NCBI GenBank assembly: GCA_014898415.1
Contig: RCTD01000016.1
Coordinates: 248,001-312,000 of the forward strand
Length of the DNA: 64,000 nt
From: Stromatinia cepivora
Lineage: Eukaryota; Ascomycota; Leotiomycetes; Helotiales; Sclerotiniaceae
Direction: 5' to 3'
Below are positions 62,123 through 64,000 of this stretch, piece by piece. The translations under genes and the position numbers were made by a program. How positions within the stretch are numbered: the first letter of the stretch is position 1; each line of letters opens with the position of its first letter. The notes under the pieces were generated by a model that did no database searches, was not told where the DNA came from, and saw only the letters and a list, made by a program, of their open reading frames with translations.

Positions 62123-62581
62123 TACAGTTTACCCCAGTGTTCTACTTGGTTCATGCAAGTGATACAGTGGCTAATACCCAGGCTATAATATGTACGATAG
62201 TACGTGAAAAAATGATGATACTGAAGGTAGTATGTATCACCAAAAGTAATACTTATAATAATATACGGAAATACCGGCATTTAGCTTTGAATATTTAAAT
62301 ATTAATATTAGAGTAGGGAATGCTTAATTATATTGATAGTTTTATTTAATTAAGAAATAATACTAATATATTAAGTAGTCTATAGCTAATTTAAACTTTG
62401 GCATTTTGTATATTATTAATAGTATTCAATATTATTGAAATATTTAATACTTCCAATAGTATAGAATTCAATACCATTTACTGGAATATTTTCATAAAAC
62501 ACAATACGCACCACCATACGGGTCCGTATACGGAATACGGTAAATAGTAAGTCAAAATTTGATTTGCCCCCTTTTGCTTGA

Positions 62582-62611
62582 TGACTGCATCTCTCTTTGT
62601 GTGACATTCCC
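62582..62611 (+). repeat. imperfect direct repeat, copy 2
   Basis: Thirty bp copy of 62094–62122, about 490 bp downstream, on the other side of an AT-rich block. Confidence 0.6.
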
Positions 62612-62914
62612 ACGCCTAACCTTGGCGGAAAAGTATTCTGCAATTTCATAATTACTCAGCCTCCGAGCTGATGACTTCGGCATGATTCAATCCCGACTAG
62701 CATCCAAGTATCAAGCATCCGGACATAACGGACAGCAAGGATTTAATTATTTTCCAACCTTTCATCAATAATCTTGCCTATAACCACTAAAGCACTCAAG
62801 CATATAACCTGCTGTTCTTCATTCTATTCGAACCCTCATCTCTCCAATTTAACTTAGCACTCTGTTATACTTCCGAGATATCACCTTCTAAACAAACCGT
62901 CCGAACTTGTCATC

Positions 62915-63901
62915 ATGGCTGAACAAACAGTTGTCTTAATTTCTGGAGTTAGTTCAGGTATGTAAATGCCTTGAATATTCTTAAAAACCAAATAAATCAC
63001 AAGGCTCAGAGCTTACTGGTGATATAGGAATCGGAAAGGGATTAGTTGAATACTATCTCTCAAAACCAAACCACACCATTATCGGAAGTATCCGTAACAG
63101 CAGCACTCCATCCATAGCAGAGTTAAAGTCAACCGAGCCTGCAAGCGGTTCCAAACTTCTTCTCGTACACATCGACAACACCTCCCCCGACGACCCAAAA
63201 AAAGCATTAGCCGATATCGAAGCCGCCGGTATTGAACACATCGATGTCGTCTTTGCCAATGCAGGAGGCAGTCCACCCGTCGTGGATCTTGAAAATGTTT
63301 CTAGCAAGGACATGATTTCCAGCTTTCAAACCAACGCTATTGGTCACCTTGTACTTTTCCAAACACTTAGACCATTGCTTCAGAAGTCAAAATCTCCGAA
63401 GTGGGCTTCTATTTCTTCAATCGGTGGTTCGATTGGTACGATCGGTACTTTGAATACTTATATTACTCCTGCTTATGGTGCTTCTAAAGCTGCTTTGAAT
63501 TGGTTGACTCGGTAAGTCTAACGCCATTTCAGATCTTACTTTTAATATCATATTAATTTATCGATACAGTGCAATTCACTGCAGTCAGCCATGGCTTGTT
63601 ATACTCGCTTTCCACCCAGGGTAATTTACTCCTCGAAGAATTTAAAATTGAGGAATTCTAATAGAAAGATAGTCTTGTCCAAACTGGTCCTGGTAACTGG
63701 ATCGCTCGCAATATGGGAATGGAACAAGCACCTACCTCAATCAATGAAAGTGTCACGAACCTTGTCACGAAAGTAAGTAGCCCTTCATATTTATAAAAAT
63801 AATCTTCTAATCATAATTTTTTGTAGCTTGAGGAAGCTACCCGCGACAAATACTCTGGCAAATTCATCGATGCTACGGAAGGCAGTGAAATTCCCTGGTA
63901 A
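62915..63901 (+). CDS. norsolorinic-acid-ketoreductase-like SDR
   Basis: Predicted 250-residue reductase from exons 62915–62957, 63028–63511, 63570–63620, 63673–63772 and 63827–63901. SDR marks are ISGVSSGIGKGLVEYYL across the first junction, ANAG in VVFANAGG, the catalytic Ser in SISSIGG, and Y-x-x-x-K in PAYGASKAALNWLTR. The HPGLVQTGPGNW segment after it is characteristic of the AflD/nor-1-like ketoreductase subfamily that reduces aromatic ketones in polyketide pathways. The HPG|LVQT join requires the acceptor at 63672 (GATAG), not the AG at 63664. It is the last gene of a run of tailoring-type enzymes. Family call good; pathway role inferred from context only. Confidence 0.88.
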
Positions 63902-64000
63902 CTAATGATAGAGACAGGAAAGAAGAAGCAGATTTTTTTGGAGTTTAGCACCAAACCAATGGTCTTGTCCTATCACTTTTTCTGTTTGATTAGGATTGAT

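Larger units (their letters stand above)
61675..62914. other. intergenic, AT-rich, with a 30-bp duplication
   Basis: No gene supported. The core at about 62200–62500 is strongly AT-rich and is flanked by the imperfect direct repeat listed separately. The last ~200 bp are the CT-rich leader of the next SDR. Confidence 0.5.

Overview
This window comes from a filamentous ascomycete. The genes are split by short 50–110 bp introns with GT…AG ends, intergenic regions are long and AT-rich, simple repeats are frequent, and the gene families are typically fungal: GH28 pectinase, Meu6-type PH protein, NACHT protein, berberine-bridge oxidoreductases and SDRs. A secreted rhamnogalacturonase, a sugar transporter and the general protein style suggest a plant-associated Leotiomycete such as the Botrytis/Sclerotinia group. 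That placement is inference, not something proved by the sequence.

Layout. 0–9 kb: a GH28 rhamnogalacturonase cut by the left edge (−), a small NTF2/SnoaL-like protein (−), and a divergent pair made of a TauD-type Fe(II)/2-oxoglutarate dioxygenase (−) and a Dal5-family MFS permease (+), plausibly a sulfonate uptake and catabolism module. The permease is in frame but lacks TM6 and the central loop. 9–22 kb: two almost gene-free stretches of 5.8–5.9 kb flank one PH-domain (Meu6-like) gene. The second stretch ends in a 46-unit ATT microsatellite and an 816 bp foldback transposon with Fot1/pogo-like ends. 22–30 kb: a NACHT P-loop protein with a degenerate esterase-like N-domain, then an unrecognised 809-residue protein with a CxxC/CxxC motif. 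30–43 kb: low-complexity DNA with three separate 9-bp minisatellites, a four-TM membrane protein and a hexose-type MFS transporter. 43–45 kb: a soluble fumarate reductase (Osm1-like) fused to cytochrome b5.

46–64 kb reads as an accessory, secondary-metabolism-like neighbourhood. It holds a decayed flavin-dependent halogenase (N-terminus missing, nonsense codon, frameshift), two divergent paralogous berberine-bridge oxidoreductases with matching intron positions, a cupin protein, two SDRs, a PHBH-fold FAD monooxygenase and a norsolorinic-acid-ketoreductase-like SDR. No polyketide synthase, NRPS or terpene synthase is visible, so this is either one flank of a cluster continuing to the right or a degrading cluster.

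All gene models below were spliced by hand. Where exon lengths are given, the reading frame was checked to stay open from ATG to stop. Functions come from recognised motifs and were not confirmed by any database search.
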